Origin: Bidens hawaiensis
Lineage: Eukaryota; Streptophyta; Magnoliopsida; Asterales; Asteraceae
Direction of reading: 5' to 3'
DNA length: 64,000 nt
Assembly: GCA_021521415.1 (NCBI GenBank)
Contig: JAIQDT010005003.1
Span: 75,001-139,000 of the forward strand
The stretch's first letter is position 1. The number at the start of each line of letters is the position of its first letter. The notes under the pieces were generated by a model that saw nothing but the letters and a program-made list of their open reading frames with translations, searched no databases and was not told the DNA's origin. Positions 45,598-56,873 of this stretch are shown piece by piece. The translations under genes and the position numbers were made by a program.

Positions 45598-48200
45598 TGT
45601 CACACCCCGGTCGTAATTGGCGGAAAAACCGAGGCGTGGCGACGGGGTCGTGATTGATTGAGCACAATAGATTAAAAGTCTAAATGCATAAACTTAAAAC
45701 ATGTCAACATTACAGCAATACAACAGGTAGCAAATTCGTTCCATTACAACAGATAAAGCTAACATCAATCCTAAATGTCTTCCATCTAAGGCCTCTATCA
45801 GCTATTTGCTACTTCCTGCTTCATTTCCTGAAAACATGTAACGAAAATGTCAACTACATAAAGTAGATGAGTGAATTCATAGGTTTAAGGAAAAAGGGAT
45901 TATACACAAGCATACTAGACTAAGTTGTAGGGGTTTATGTATAGGGTGTACCATCGGCTAACCCACCACTCCTACAACTTATCCTACCATGCTTGGGTAT
46001 AAAGCCCGGTTTTGAAAAGGTTTGTAAGACAAGACAAGCGTACCAGACTAGGTTGTAGGGGTTTGTACATAGGGTGTACCATCGGCTAACCCTCCATTCC
46101 TACAACCTACTCTGCTAAGCTTGTTTACATTTGTAAATCCAAGGTATAAAGATAGGTCAACTAATAATGTAGTGATAAGCCTTACACAAGACTGCAAGAG
46201 TTATGTATAATGATCCCATGTATTGTTCCCATGCATACAGGTGTAGTGATATCAAGGTTATATGTATAAAGATACCAAGAATCATATGTAACCATGTCTT
46301 GATGATAATGATGATAATGCATAATGATCACACGAGACCTGACAACAACCCACACAAGACCACACGATGCTACTTGATTTCCATGATGGTAACCCAAATC
46401 GATCACTTTGGATACCATAAGAGAATTCGAAAGCGTCCACTTTAGTATCTCTTGGATTCCTAATCGATCACTTAGGAAATTCTTCGGATTCTTAATCGAA
46501 CACTTTAAGAACCCCCTAGGTCACGTGTATTCTAAATCGAACACTTTAGAATCCCACATCTAGTAACGGCCTGTCTACCAATCGACCACTTGGAGACCAA
46601 ACACATGCACTAGTGTGACCTAAACTGCCTATGTTCACACGACCACTAGACTGTCCAATGAATGATGTGTTTTCATGATAATGTATAACGGGCATATGAC
46701 ATTGATTTCCAAAGTCCAATGTTCCCTAAGCGATCAATGATTCCCATGTTTACTCCTGAATAATTGATTAGACATACACAACTTCCGAGAAAGTTAAGGT
46801 ATGAGTAACCTGCCATGATTACTTGTTTTCCCCAATATTCATAGTTTGCAAAAGATTTGCCAAGAATGTTTATGATAAAGAATGTTTGAATAAATGAGTT
46901 TTGTCAAAACGTGTACAGTTACCATGTTTCCATCCCAATGATTTGAAAAGCTTAAAAGAAAAAGGGGGCTATGAACTCACCTTGTTGGCTAAGTATGGTT
47001 GCTAGGGTGGTCGAGTGCTGCCAAACGTCGATCCTCTAAGTCTAGACAAGGACATAATAGGTTAATCAACACGCTTTAAGTCTAATAGTATAAGCCTACG
47101 CGACCTCGAGCAAAAACCAAGTTTTAAAGTTGAAAACAAGCTGATTCTGGCACATTCGGTCGAATAAGGGCAGGTTCGATCGAATCTGCTACCTGTTCGA
47201 TCGAATATGGTACTGGTTCGGTCAAAGGGGCTGGGAAGAACACGTTCAGTCGATTGAGGACTCGTTCGGTCGAGTAGGATGTACATTCGGTTGAATACAA
47301 TCATATTAGATCGAATGTATATTCTGATCCGGTTAGTCTGTTCGTTTGCCCACTGGTTCGACCGAATGGTCTCTTGTTCGACCGAATAGGAGATGGTTCG
47401 ACCGAATGTCAGGTTCGATTGGTCTATTCGACCCAATAGACCTATTCGACTCCTTCAAGCCGGATGACGGAGAAACCTACGGGATTTTGACGATTTTCAT
47501 GATTTTTCGCCCAAAATCAAAGTATTATACATGGAAATGCTCGGAATCCATAGGGCTATTGATTCCTAACGTTTATAACAACAAAAGTATGCTTTTTGAC
47601 ACCAAAAATGACGATTTTTGACCAAGAACACACTTGAAACAAAAGTTGGGGTTTTTGCTCGATTCGGGGCCGGATCTGATGATAAAAACGTATGATTTTC
47701 AAGAAGATCTTACCAAAAACAACAATAAACAGATTGGTGGACTCGGATTTTGGATTGAATAACTTTCTCTCACTACTCTCTCTCTAGAATTGGGGTGCTT
47801 GGGTGTGGGTGTGGAAGAGATGAAAGGAAAATGGTGGAGTTTGTTCTTGCACTACGCTTATATACTTGGTTCTATCGGGTTCGGGTTTCGGTTACCTACG
47901 GGTCAAGGCTAGCTGAGTTCATAAGTTTTTAACGAGCTAGAACTTTCCAGTAAAAATTTTATAAAAATCATTTTTCAAGTAATCGCTTGCAATCTTTTTA
48001 AATAAAAACCTTTTATTTTTCGAAAACACAAAATTAATATTTTTCAAACGTAAAAGTTCTTTTTATGAAATAGCATTTTTAGCTGAAATAAACAGATTTT
48101 CCAATGATATGGATTCCGAACTTATCGTCCAGAACCCAAAGTGTATAGTTTCCGATGATTTCTTGATTTTAGTTTACCAGTCAAATTCCAGGGCGTTACA
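45598..48200 (-). repeat. E4 5' LTR
   Basis: 2603 bp, a copy of 37316-39918 offset by 8282. TATA-like GTATATAAGCG on the minus strand lies near 47856-47866. Contains the same hairpin series and palindrome cluster as the other LTR. Confidence 0.95.
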
Positions 48201-48205
48201 TCTGG

Positions 48206-50467
48206 TGATCAACCTGATCACCCGACAGAATACTCTGCTACTGCCGTCTCTGAGATTCTTACCAGGATGGGTTATGAGGGTGCTTATCCTCCAGCAATCA
48301 AGAAACTATTTCACCCATACTGGAGGTTTTTGATACACACGTTCTTTACATGCGTGTCAGGAAGAAAGGGGGGATCTGACGAGATCAGTCATACTCAGAT
48401 GTCTGCTGTTGTTGCTCTGATCATGGATTAGAATTATAACTATTCAAAGTTCGTTTTTAATGAAATGATGAGCAATCTGAAAGGGAAGAAGAAAGAGATG
48501 TTCCTCATGTATCCCAGATTTCTGCAAATGATTTTTGACTCTCACTACACCGACCTTGTCAAATCTGTTGATACACTGGACATGAAGTCAATGGGACCCA
48601 GCACCTTTGGGTTAATGAAGCAGTCCAGGAAAGGCTCCAAGATTGTCTATCAGGGCCTCAATGCTCTGGAAAAGTTCGATAAATTTGCTGAGACTGAAGC
48701 TGTACCAGTTACAACTCATATCGTCGATGAACATGTGACACCTGTTCAAAGGCAATCTGCTGCATTTGAGATCAGTTCAGATGAAGAAGAAGAGACAGGA
48801 CACCATGAAAAGGATATTGCTCTGGCTGATGAGCAATTAAGAGACTTTGAAGCTTTCAAAGAATTATTACAGTCAACCGCTCTAAAGCCTCCTCAGGCAG
48901 TTGCTGTAAATGAAGAAGTTGATATCCCTAAGGAACCAGCCGCTGATCTCATTCCACAAAAGCGCAGAAAGAAAGATCCGCGATCGGGCGTGTTGGTTCG
49001 TGAAACTGAAACAACAACCACAACACCAGCAACAACAACAACCACTAGCCTACAGCAACAATCACAACCTGAGTCACAAGCTCCAGAGACTCAAGTTGAA
49101 CCATGTTCATCCACTGTAGAGCCACTGACTCAAGATCAAATGCTTTATGACATTGCTCGTGATTTTGATTTTGAGTCAGATATTCCATCCACTGATGAGG
49201 CTACTATGCCGTACACTGATATTGCCTCTGGATCTTCTGGCCCGTCCAATCTGGGCCAGTCAAGCTCAAATGTTTCTGAAAAGGTTGCTCAGATTCTGGC
49301 TATGCAAGAAAGATATTTGCAAGATAAAGGCAAGGGGGTGGTGCTTGAAGATGCTCCCGTTGATGTGCAAGCTCTTCAACGTAGAGTCTTTGAACTTGAA
49401 AAAGATTCTGTCGTGAAAGATGTGCGTATTCAAGAGCTGGAAGCCAACAATTCTGATAAAGACTTCAAGATCAAAGAGCTTCAGTCCAACATGGGAGAGT
49501 TAACTGCCGTTTATCTAGACCTCCAACAAAAGCTTGTTCAAAAATTTGGAGATGAATTCAAGAGTAGTAATGATAAAACCTCAAAGATGTCAAACGTTGA
49601 TCAAGGTGGTAGCTCTACTGTTCGTCTTTTTGAAAGTATAGATGAATCTGAGAAGCTGAAACAGTATCTATCTGAACCTCCACTCACCAAAGAAAAGTCG
49701 GATAGACTTCAGAAGAAGCTGCTGGTGATGAAGAACTCATATCAGAACGTTGAATCATCTGATCACCCAGACAGATTGGTTGTTACTCTTCAAAAGGGCT
49801 TTTCGGATAAGTATGGAGATCGTTCTGGAGTTGTGTCATGGGGTTTTGATGCTGAAAAGAACATGTGGTGGGTTAAACGGAAGTCCGGGACAACTGAGTA
49901 CTATAATAAGATGAAAGATTTTGGTTCTTGGATTAAGGTGGATCTCAGTGATTTGATAAACTCCCATTCCAAAATCCAACAAATGATAAACGTGGTAGGG
50001 ATTTCTAGAACTTTCTGAGAAATCAAGTTGATCAAGGTTTTCCAAAGATGCCAACTGCAGATTCTTTCTTGAAGAAAGCAAAGGGGGTCGTGGACCCAAA
50101 GACAGGAAGGACAATGGTCAACGTCATGTGGCCTGCTACAAAGAAAGTCACTCGTATTCCTGTGCATAATGCTATTCCAGATGGTACTCTGGATAATATG
50201 AGATTCTGGATGTATGACAGTGAAACTGCTACCGTGGTTGTTCGTCTGCAGAAAGGCAAAGGGCAGTTTAGATTTGTTAACCCACGAGATCTACTGAAGC
50301 TTAGAGAGAATGACATCAAGACACTCAGTGCATTTCAGATAATTGCCGACCCGATTTTTGAACCGGCTGCAAAAGAATATACAAGCATGGTGGCGTCTAT
50401 TATCCGATGCAAATTTTGGGCAGGTGGTTTGAAAGACGCTGATATCGATTACATGGAGCATGATTGA
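48206..50467 (+). pseudogene. E3 extra ORF, 3' part
   Basis: Continuation after E4. 48206-48431 is open to a TAG at about 48429. The frame 48465-50018 (517 residues) follows, with FLMYPRFLQ near its start, shared with E1. Then come a Pro/Thr/Gln-rich stretch, a coiled coil (about 49360-49560) and a basic Trp-containing segment. A frameshift leads to 50048-50467 (139 residues) with RFVNPRDLLKL, comparable to HYMHPQDLQDL near the E1 C-terminus. The order of globular head, low-complexity linker, coiled coil and C-terminal domain is common to both elements. No membrane span is evident. I cannot assign a function. Confidence 0.75.
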
Positions 50468-50480
50468 GAACCAAGCTACA

Positions 50481-50495
50481 AACCAAGGGGGAGAT
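50481..50495 (+). other. E3 polypurine tract
   Basis: AACCAAGGGGGAGAT directly before the 3' LTR. Confidence 0.88.
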
Positions 50496-50877
50496 TGTTG
50501 GGCCTAGTTATTTGGTTTGTACTTGGTATGTTTGTTTTGTTTGGGCTATGTATGTAAACTGAGATCCATTTGATTCTCGGTGGGCTTTTGGTTAGTATTG
50601 GGCTTGAGTGGTTAGTTCCCTATATATATAGAATGCATTGTATAAGGTTAGTTGTTCGTTCACGTGGTTATTAGCCGTCAAAAGTTTATCTTAGACGAGT
50701 ATTGTATTGCTCGTGCTTAAGCACCCGACGTTAGTATTAACGTCTGTTTTGAAGCTATTCTTGTGTTCAAAGTGTTTGTGCTTTGTTTGTGTTATTGAAT
50801 CATCTAGTGTTGGAATTCCGCACCAACACCTAGATTGTTGATATCATAATTGTAGTGATCCAGATTCGGGACTTACA
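50496..50877 (+). repeat. E3 3' LTR
   Basis: 382 bp, same ends as the 5' copy, with scattered substitutions and no indel seen. Confidence 0.93.
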
Positions 50878-51045
50878 TTTTAGATATAAAATCAAATCAA
50901 AAACCAACTTGGAAATTACTTTTTCGTCATTTACATTTATATTAGTTAATCGTTGAGTTACTTATTAACACATTTTCTACAAACTCTTCGTGTTCGATAC
51001 TCACTTACCGCTATCTAGTTAGTAGTATTTGGTTTAAGTTTGAGT
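50878..51045 (+). repeat. 3' LTR of element A, right part
   Basis: Begins with the second TSD copy TTTTA (50878-50882) and matches 74-233 of the window. Similarity ends at about 51040, where unidentified sequence and then plastid-derived sequence begins. Confidence 0.8.
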
Positions 51046-51146
51046 GAGCCTTCGACCTCACGTCAGTCCTTTGGTGTCCCCCCAGTCAAGAATTGGGGCC
51101 TCGCAATCACTATTTTATCTCATACCTTTCATCATTGATGGTTCGA

Positions 51147-51268
51147 TATTCTGGTGTCCTAGGCGTAGAGGAACCACACCAACCCATCCCGAACTTGGTG
51201 GTTAAACTCTACTGCGGTGATGATACTGTAGGAGAGGTCCTGCAGAAAAATAGCTCGACGCTAGGATG
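51147..51268 (+). rRNA. rrn5: Plastid 5S rRNA gene copy in NUPT
   Basis: TATTCTGGTGTCCTAGGCGT through CCCGAACTTGGTGG to the GACGCTAGGATGA end, about 121 nt, is the plastid 5S rRNA with a few substitutions. It is followed by the rrn5-trnR spacer (51269-51524), including GGAATGCGCCGTTCTTATAG. In the nucleus it is almost certainly not expressed as plastid rRNA. Confidence 0.93.
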
Positions 51269-51524
51269 ATAAAAAACTTCACACCTCCTGTTCTTCATAC
51301 TTTTTCAATATGAAAAAAAAAGAAAAATAAAAATGTCGTCTTATTCAAAACCCCAATTATGACATCCCTTATCTCCCACTTCACACCTCGGAATGCGCCG
51401 TTCTTATAGAGATAAAGTAGAGATAAAGGCGCTTTGACATCTTCTTAACCCGAAATGGTTGGGGAGAGCAAATGTTCCTTTTTTTGAGGGTACTTCCGGG
51501 AACAGATCCAGCGGAGACGCAGTG

Positions 51525-51598
51525 GGGCCTGTAGCTCAGAGGACTAGAGCACGTGGCTACGAACCATGGTGTCGGGGGTTTGAATCCCTCCTCGCCCA
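51525..51598 (+). tRNA. trnR-ACG: Plastid tRNA-Arg(ACG) copy in NUPT
   Basis: Starts GGGCCTGTAGCTCAG and ends CTCGCCCA, 74 nt. Anticodon loop CTACGAA (anticodon ACG). The anticodon stem has one G-U where plastids have G-C, and the T loop reads TTTGAAT instead of TTCGAAT. The next spacer (51599-52080) resembles the trnR-trnN spacer of the inverted repeat, and no gene is supported in it. Confidence 0.93.
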
Positions 51599-52653
51599 CA
51601 ATCGGTCCAAAAGGGAAGGGCCTTTCCCTTTGGGGGTAGGAAAATCATGATCGGGATAGCGGGCTATGGAACTTGGGTGTGGGTCTTTTGTCAAAATGGA
51701 ATGGACTTTTTATTTTTTATTTATCGTAAATGAATGAAGCATTACACATAGTTTGTGTATGCCCGTCCCCCATAAGCGTATTTTTTTGTTTTACACGCCC
51801 GTAACTCTTCCTCAACTAGGATGGGGCAGAATAGCAGAGCAAGTACAAGTAATAGTAGCATCACAAAAATGCGTTCCTCATCTTTAATATGTTTGCTCGT
51901 AGCAATTGTGGCTTCTCGGTAGAATCGATGACTGCATCTTTGATGCACTGCTAGTACTAGTACATCTGAGAATTCTTAATTGGATAGTTGTAAATAGCCC
52001 CAAGGCTATGGAACAAAGGAGTATCCGTACGGGGAAGATATAAGATAATAAAAGGTTTCTCTCTTTTTCATGATGAGGGGAAGATAATAGAATAACAAGA
52101 TAAAAAGATAGAATCGAACAACCGTACGGGCATTATGCATTGCTTACGGCTCTACAATAAAATTGACCCTTACCTTCCATCAAAGAAATAAAAAATAGGA
52201 TCAATCAGACCCCGATCGGTAAATGATCAACTTACCACCCTTCCTTTCGGAGGAATTCAAAAATACTATGATGGCTCCGTTACTATATATCTTTATTATA
52301 TTTTTTTGTCTGTGATTTGCCTGTCATTCGGCAATCCCAAGTTGCTTTTTATTTGATCAAATAAACAAAGGAAAAAAGAATTTTTTTTCGCTCCATAACA
52401 TAAATAGAAATATTGTTAAAAGACCTCTGGTGTGAAAAAAGTTTGTGACACTGAACTGGACTTCCAAAATAAGAAAATAGGAAATACGTTTTTATCATAT
52501 TACTCTCTCGATACATAAGCTAATGTCGTGAAAACAAAAATATTTTTTATATCCAATTCAAAGTGCCATTCTATTATTACTTAATATTCATATTTCATAT
52601 GGAGAAGGCATAGTCTTCTGTTTTTCTCTCAAATAAAAGCCTCATTGGCGCCA

Positions 52654-52945
52654 AGCGTGAGGGAATGCTAGACGTTTGGTAATTTCTCCTCCGACAAGGA
52701 TAAAAGATCCCATTGAAGCGGTGTATCCCATGCTTATTGTATGTACATCTGGTTGCATAAATTGCATAGTATCATAAAGAGCCACTCCCGGTATTACCCA
52801 TCTGCCAAGAGAGTTTATAAATAAATACAGCTCTTGGGTATCATCCTCGATACTGAGATATATCATAAGACCAATAAGTTGATTTGAGATCTCACTATTA
52901 ACCTCTTGACCTAAAAAAAGTAATCTTTCTCGATAAAGTCGGTTG
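52654..52945 (-). pseudogene. clpP: Plastid clpP exon 2 in NUPT (exon 3 missing)
   Basis: ClpP is the stromal serine protease subunit. This frame reads [15 protein letters not shown] to AFPHA, with the active-site region [15 protein letters not shown] replaces the usual Pro-Gly-Gly turn. Exon edges are placed from the known gene (about 292 bp). Downstream on the minus strand, 52653-52085 is group II intron 2, with a domain V-like hairpin near 52125-52157. Exon 3 is absent, because the mosaic switches to inverted-repeat sequence at about 52080. Intron 1 (52946-53715) has its own domain V near 52971-53004. Confidence 0.92.
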
Positions 52946-53715
52946 ATTAGAGTCAAATTGTATCCCTTAAGAACCGTACAGGCGTCTTTTAACGCATACG
53001 GTTAAAAAAAAATCAATGTGTATATTCCAATACCTTTTCTTTTTTCATAGCAAGTTCCTTCTAACTTATAATAAAAGGATTTTTTTTCACTAAATATGAG
53101 TTTGTCTTCCTTTCCTTATAAGGATCGTAAAAAAAAGAATTCATTAAATTTATCCAATTAACTTCTCATTGATGGATTGTTTCATCGAGATCCAATCCAA
53201 ATCACGATGTCATTTTCTTGTTCTTAAATGGGTCTCTTTAATCTTTTTAGGTTTATGCTCTAATCCGGGTAAAGATCCGCCCGATTTTGATTTGCACATA
53301 TAGTACAAATGCTCCAATTACCACTTCTTTTTGTTATCCCCCCCTTTTTTTCAATTCATGCATCCGAAAAAAAGGTTGACGGATTCATGCATATTACTCA
53401 ATTGATTAACATAATAGTTTGAAAAAAATTTCTTTAGAAAAAGGAATACTTTATGATATAAAATAGAAATAGATATATTACCACTTGGTTGTTTTAAACG
53501 GAGCCTGGATACTTCAATGTAGTCCAACTAAGACCACCATAAATTCTTCTAATTGATAATAGTAATCCGAATCCCCCCCAAAACGGATCTAATTGCACTT
53601 AATGCTCCAAATTTTTGATGATGAAATGAATCTTTCGTGGGCGAAACATAGGATATCTCGATTGGGAAGAAAACGGGGAAATCCTATATGACCAAATATA
53701 TCTGACAAGTCGCAC

Positions 53716-53786
53716 TATATGTCAAGCCAAAATGCAGCTACCTCTCCAGGATTTTGGAAAGGTACTTTTGGAACACCAATAGGCGT
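53716..53786 (-). pseudogene. clpP: Plastid clpP exon 1 in NUPT, start ATG changed to ACG
   Basis: Exactly 71 bp, the usual exon 1 length. The minus strand reads ACGCCTATTGGTGTTCC onward and ends at the group II intron start GTGCGACTTG. The start codon is ACG. The C-terminal half of the exon differs from the common form (GEVAAFWLD). The region to psbB (53787-54256) is the clpP-psbB intergenic spacer. Confidence 0.9.
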
Positions 53787-54256
53787 TAAATGAAATAAAA
53801 AATAACTAAGTACTATATTTTACTTTGATGTGGAAACGTAAAAAGCCTTTCTTTTTCTTTATAATATTGTACTTTATCCTAATCATTTATTCAATTCATA
53901 AGATTTTATTCATAATTTATGAAAATTTGATAAAGAAAGCAAGAAAAAGGGAAAATTATTACGAATAGTGTCCTATAATGATGAACAAGTATGGGCACAT
54001 TCGCTCATAGAGAATGGCATTCACTTCCCCATTGCGTATTTGTACTTATCAAGTATAGAATAAATATACTTCTCTTTGTTCCTACGAACAAAATTGTTCC
54101 ATTATTACCAACAGAATATAACAAATATGAATCCTTGCATTGAAATAATTTACTAAAACTAAATAGGGGGGGTGTCCATAACATAGTCATAGTATAGTCT
54201 TTTCCAATGCAATAATGTTACATAGTTTCTTTTTTCTTTCATAAAGGGGTATTTCC

Positions 54257-54892
54257 ATGGGTTTGCCTTGGTATCGTGTTCATACCGTTGTATTGAATGA
54301 TCCCGGACAGTTGATTTCTATTCATATAATGCATACAGCTTGGTTGCTGGTTGGGCCGGTTCGATGGCCCTGTATGAAATAGCTGTTTTTGATCCTTCTG
54401 GCCATGTTCTTGATCTAATGTGGAGACAGGGTATGTTCGTTATACCTTTCATGACTCGTTTAGGAATAACCAATTCCTGGGGCGGTTGGAGTATCACTAG
54501 GGGGACTATAACTAATCCGGGTATTTGGAGTTACGAAGGTGTAGCTGGAGCGCATATTTTGATTTTTCGGTTGTGCTTTTTGGCAGCTATCTGGCATTGG
54601 GTATATTGGGATCTCGAAATATTTTTTGATGAACGTACAGGAAAACCCTCTTTGGATTTGCCCAAGATCTTTGGAATACATTTATTTCTTGCAGGTGTGG
54701 CTTGCTTTGGTTTTGGTGCATTTCATGTAACAGGCTTGTGTGGTCCTAGCATATGGGTGTCCGATCCTTATGGGCTAACAGAAAAGGTACAATCTATAAA
54801 TCCATCGTGGGGTGTGGAAAGTTTTGATCCTTTTATTCGGGAGGAATAGCCTCTCATCATATTACGGCAGGGACTTTAGGCATATTAGCAGG
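54257..54892 (+). pseudogene. psbB: Plastid psbB 5' part (CP47) in NUPT
   Basis: CP47 is the chlorophyll-binding inner antenna of photosystem II. The reading starts at ATG 54257 ([17 protein letters not shown]). A single missing T near 54340 shifts the frame. The frame then runs 54340-54849 with [15 protein letters not shown] and [10 protein letters not shown], about 40% of the protein overall. A second missing base near 54838 shifts it again, and ASHHITAGTLGILAG follows before similarity stops at 54892. Transmembrane helices of the N-terminal part are recognisable, but the protein cannot be made. Confidence 0.95.
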
Positions 54893-54957
54893 TCAATACA
54901 CCCATTAAGGAACCATGGCATATTGTTGGGGTAGTGATACTATTGCTGACATAATAA

Positions 54958-55149
<192 letters not shown>

Positions 55150-55342
55150 ATACATAGAAGATATAGCATATATATTTTGCATTCATCATTTATCACTTGG
55201 GGTAGGAACTCTAGTATTTTATTGCTACAAGTATGGATTATTGAAAATAATAAGACATGTATTTGGATATTTCCCTTGAACTTCGCAATATTTTTGATTT
55301 GGCATCAATGGTTGAAGGGATTTTCCGAAGATAAAATGGATT

Positions 55343-55440
55343 ATGAGAGTGTGTGACTTGAACTATTGATTGGTCTGTGCAGCTATGTGCCTTTTTTCTA
55401 TTTATTTATTTGCCACGTTTGAATTCACCAAATATTACTT
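55343..55440 (+). pseudogene. petD: Plastid petD exon 1 (8 bp) and intron start in NUPT
   Basis: After the petB-petD spacer (55150-55342), ATGAGAGT at 55343-55350 corresponds to the 8-bp petD exon ATGGGAGT. It is followed by the group II intron start GTGTGACTTGAACTATTG. Plastid similarity fades by about 55440, so exon 2 is absent. Confidence 0.82.
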
Positions 55441-56160
55441 TTTTCTATTATTTGACAAATCATTTGAATTGGAATCTGGTCATTCCTCCTGATTTATTAG
55501 TAATGTACGTCCATTTATAAGGAACCATGGCATATTATTGGGGTAGATACACCCGTTATTGAACAGTTGAACCAACGAATCATTTGTTTATTATAAGGCA
55601 AAGAATCATTATTACTTTTTTCATCAGAATGATTTGTCAAATAGTAGCGGTCCTTATAATTTGAATTGGAATCTTTTTATAATATAACTTTTTATAAGCA
55701 ATGGCTATTGTCGAATTATTGTTTCTTCATGATTAAGAAACATAAGCATTCACATACAAAGGGTATATCTAAAATAATATTTCTTTATGATTAAGAAATA
55801 AAATATTAATAGATAAAGGTTATAGTAATGTTTCTTCTTGAAAAAGAAACCCAGTACATGTGTTTTTTCCTGATGAAGAAACATAGAATATAATTGATAA
55901 ACAAACAAAGGGACTAAAAGTCCATATGTTTTAATGAACAAATGATTTGTCAAATAATTTACCTTATAATTATTATGTCAAAAGTAATCCTCTTCATCAT
56001 AATGATTTGTAAAATGGTAGCGGTCCTTATAATTTGAATTGGAATCTGGTCATTCCTCCTGATTTATTAATACTGTACGTCCTTTTGTAAGGAACCACGG
56101 CATATTATTGGGGTAAATACACCCGTTATTGAACAATTGAACCTAATAATGGCTTTGGAT
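55440..56160. repeat. AT-rich block of unknown origin with internal repeats
   Basis: A block of about 110 bases at 55463-55572 (GAATTGGAATCTGGTCATTC to GAACAGTTGAAC) is repeated at 56037-56150 with about 90% identity by eye. A second word, AGTAGCGGTCCTTATAATTT, occurs at 55646 and 56017. Four small hairpins lie at 55721-55882. I find no gene and cannot say whether it is organellar. Confidence 0.7.
55721..55882. repeat. Four spaced hairpins with 7-base stems and 7-base loops
   Basis: 55721-55741, 55778-55800, 55830-55850 and 55862-55882: GTTTCTT or TATTTCTT, a 7-base loop, then AAGAAAC or AAGAAATA. The second copy changes both sides of the stem consistently. Confidence 0.8.
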
Positions 56161-56419
56161 GGATAACGAAAGGTTATTATTAAGGTTTTACAGATTTAAT
56201 TGTATTAGTTTCGAGTATTTGGACTGAATTGAAAGTTTGAGATATGGCGCGAATTGTGTTGAGTTTGAATGTTTGATTTGGTCTGAAATTGGATTGGTTT
56301 GTGAGTCCAGACAAGTTTGGATTGGTTCGGATTGAGATTCTGAGTGGTTTAGTGTTGGTTTGAGGTGATTTGATAAGGTTTTGGACTTAGTTTGGATTTC
56401 TGGACATTAGTTGAAGATA

Positions 56420-56780
56420 TGAATGCTCATTCGTCACTATCAATGCTCATTTGTGTTAGGCTCATTCGTTAGACGGTTGTAACAACTTTTGCTCGCTGTT
56501 ATCCGTTATAACTGATCATTCGTTATAATATCATCCTCATTCGTGCATTAACTCATTCCTTATTCCATTTATTAACTCATTCATTACCGGGATCACATTC
56601 GTTATCCAAGTCATTCATTATCCTTACACATTCGTGTCTGCTCATTCGTGTCAGTTATTCGTTATCTCATTCGTTTAAATAGTACATCATTCGTTCAATT
56701 TAAAGTATTCACATTTGTCTTGTCTCATTCATTAAAGGTTATTCGTGTCTACAGTACAAGTCTCATTCGTTAATCATTTT
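56420..56780 (+). repeat. CTCATTCGT array upstream of E5 gag
   Basis: About 20 copies of CATTCGT or TTATTCGT or one-mismatch forms in 360 bases, irregularly spaced at 10-35 bases, ending about 100 bases before gag. Compare the TTCTCGG array in the E3 leader. Confidence 0.85.
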
Positions 56781-56873
56781 CCAAAATTGTCAAGTTTAGT
56801 CCTTGCACATTGAAACTCTGACAAAATTGCTTCTCAAGCTTCCTACTATGCATTAGATTCTCAAAATGCGATA

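Larger units (their letters stand above)
37316..48200 (-). mobile_element. E4: young Ty3 chromovirus (Tekay-like) inside E3
   Basis: Plus strand starts TGTCACACCCC and ends GGGCGTTACA. The flanks TTTGG (37311-37315) and TCTGG (48201-48205) are a TSD with one mismatch. Both LTRs are 2603 bp with about seven differences seen by eye. Internal genes on the minus strand run gag, protease, reverse transcriptase, RNase H, integrase, the Ty3 order. A chromodomain-like C-terminus supports a chromovirus of the Tekay/Del group. One in-frame stop is the only coding lesion I see. Confidence 0.95.
30152..50877 (+). mobile_element. E3: pol-deleted SIRE-like Ty1/copia element, interrupted by E4
   Basis: TGTTGGGCC...GGGACTTACA, with TSD TTTTA at 30147-30151 and 50878-50882. 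Without E4 it is about 9.8 kb. It has 382-bp LTRs, an initiator-Met primer site, gag, protease and GAG-pre-integrase domain. A deletion has removed the integrase core, reverse transcriptase and RNase H. A conserved non-coding block, an extra ORF, a polypurine tract and the 3' LTR follow. I count about a dozen LTR differences by eye, so it is clearly older than E2 and E4. Confidence 0.92.
1..51045 (+). mobile_element. Element A: Athila-like gag-protease retroelement hosting nested insertions
   Basis: Sequence at 1-233 recurs near 30074-30151 and 50878-51040, so both are read as LTR copies, with the left LTR starting before the window. Between them lie an Athila-like gag, a retroviral-type aspartic protease and a long AT-rich tail, all on the plus strand. 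Removing E1, E2 and E3 leaves about 6 kb. No reverse transcriptase, RNase H or integrase is present in that remainder. The tail carries the AAGTGTGGGGA-type motif common in Athila elements. Assignment to Athila/Tat is family knowledge applied to the DLGA protease and the gag style. The exact LTR start is not resolved. Confidence 0.8.

Noticed and set aside
51742..51948. Possible small membrane protein on the minus strand in the plastid spacer
   Set aside because: It falls in sequence resembling the trnR-trnN spacer and has no known plastid protein match that I recognise.
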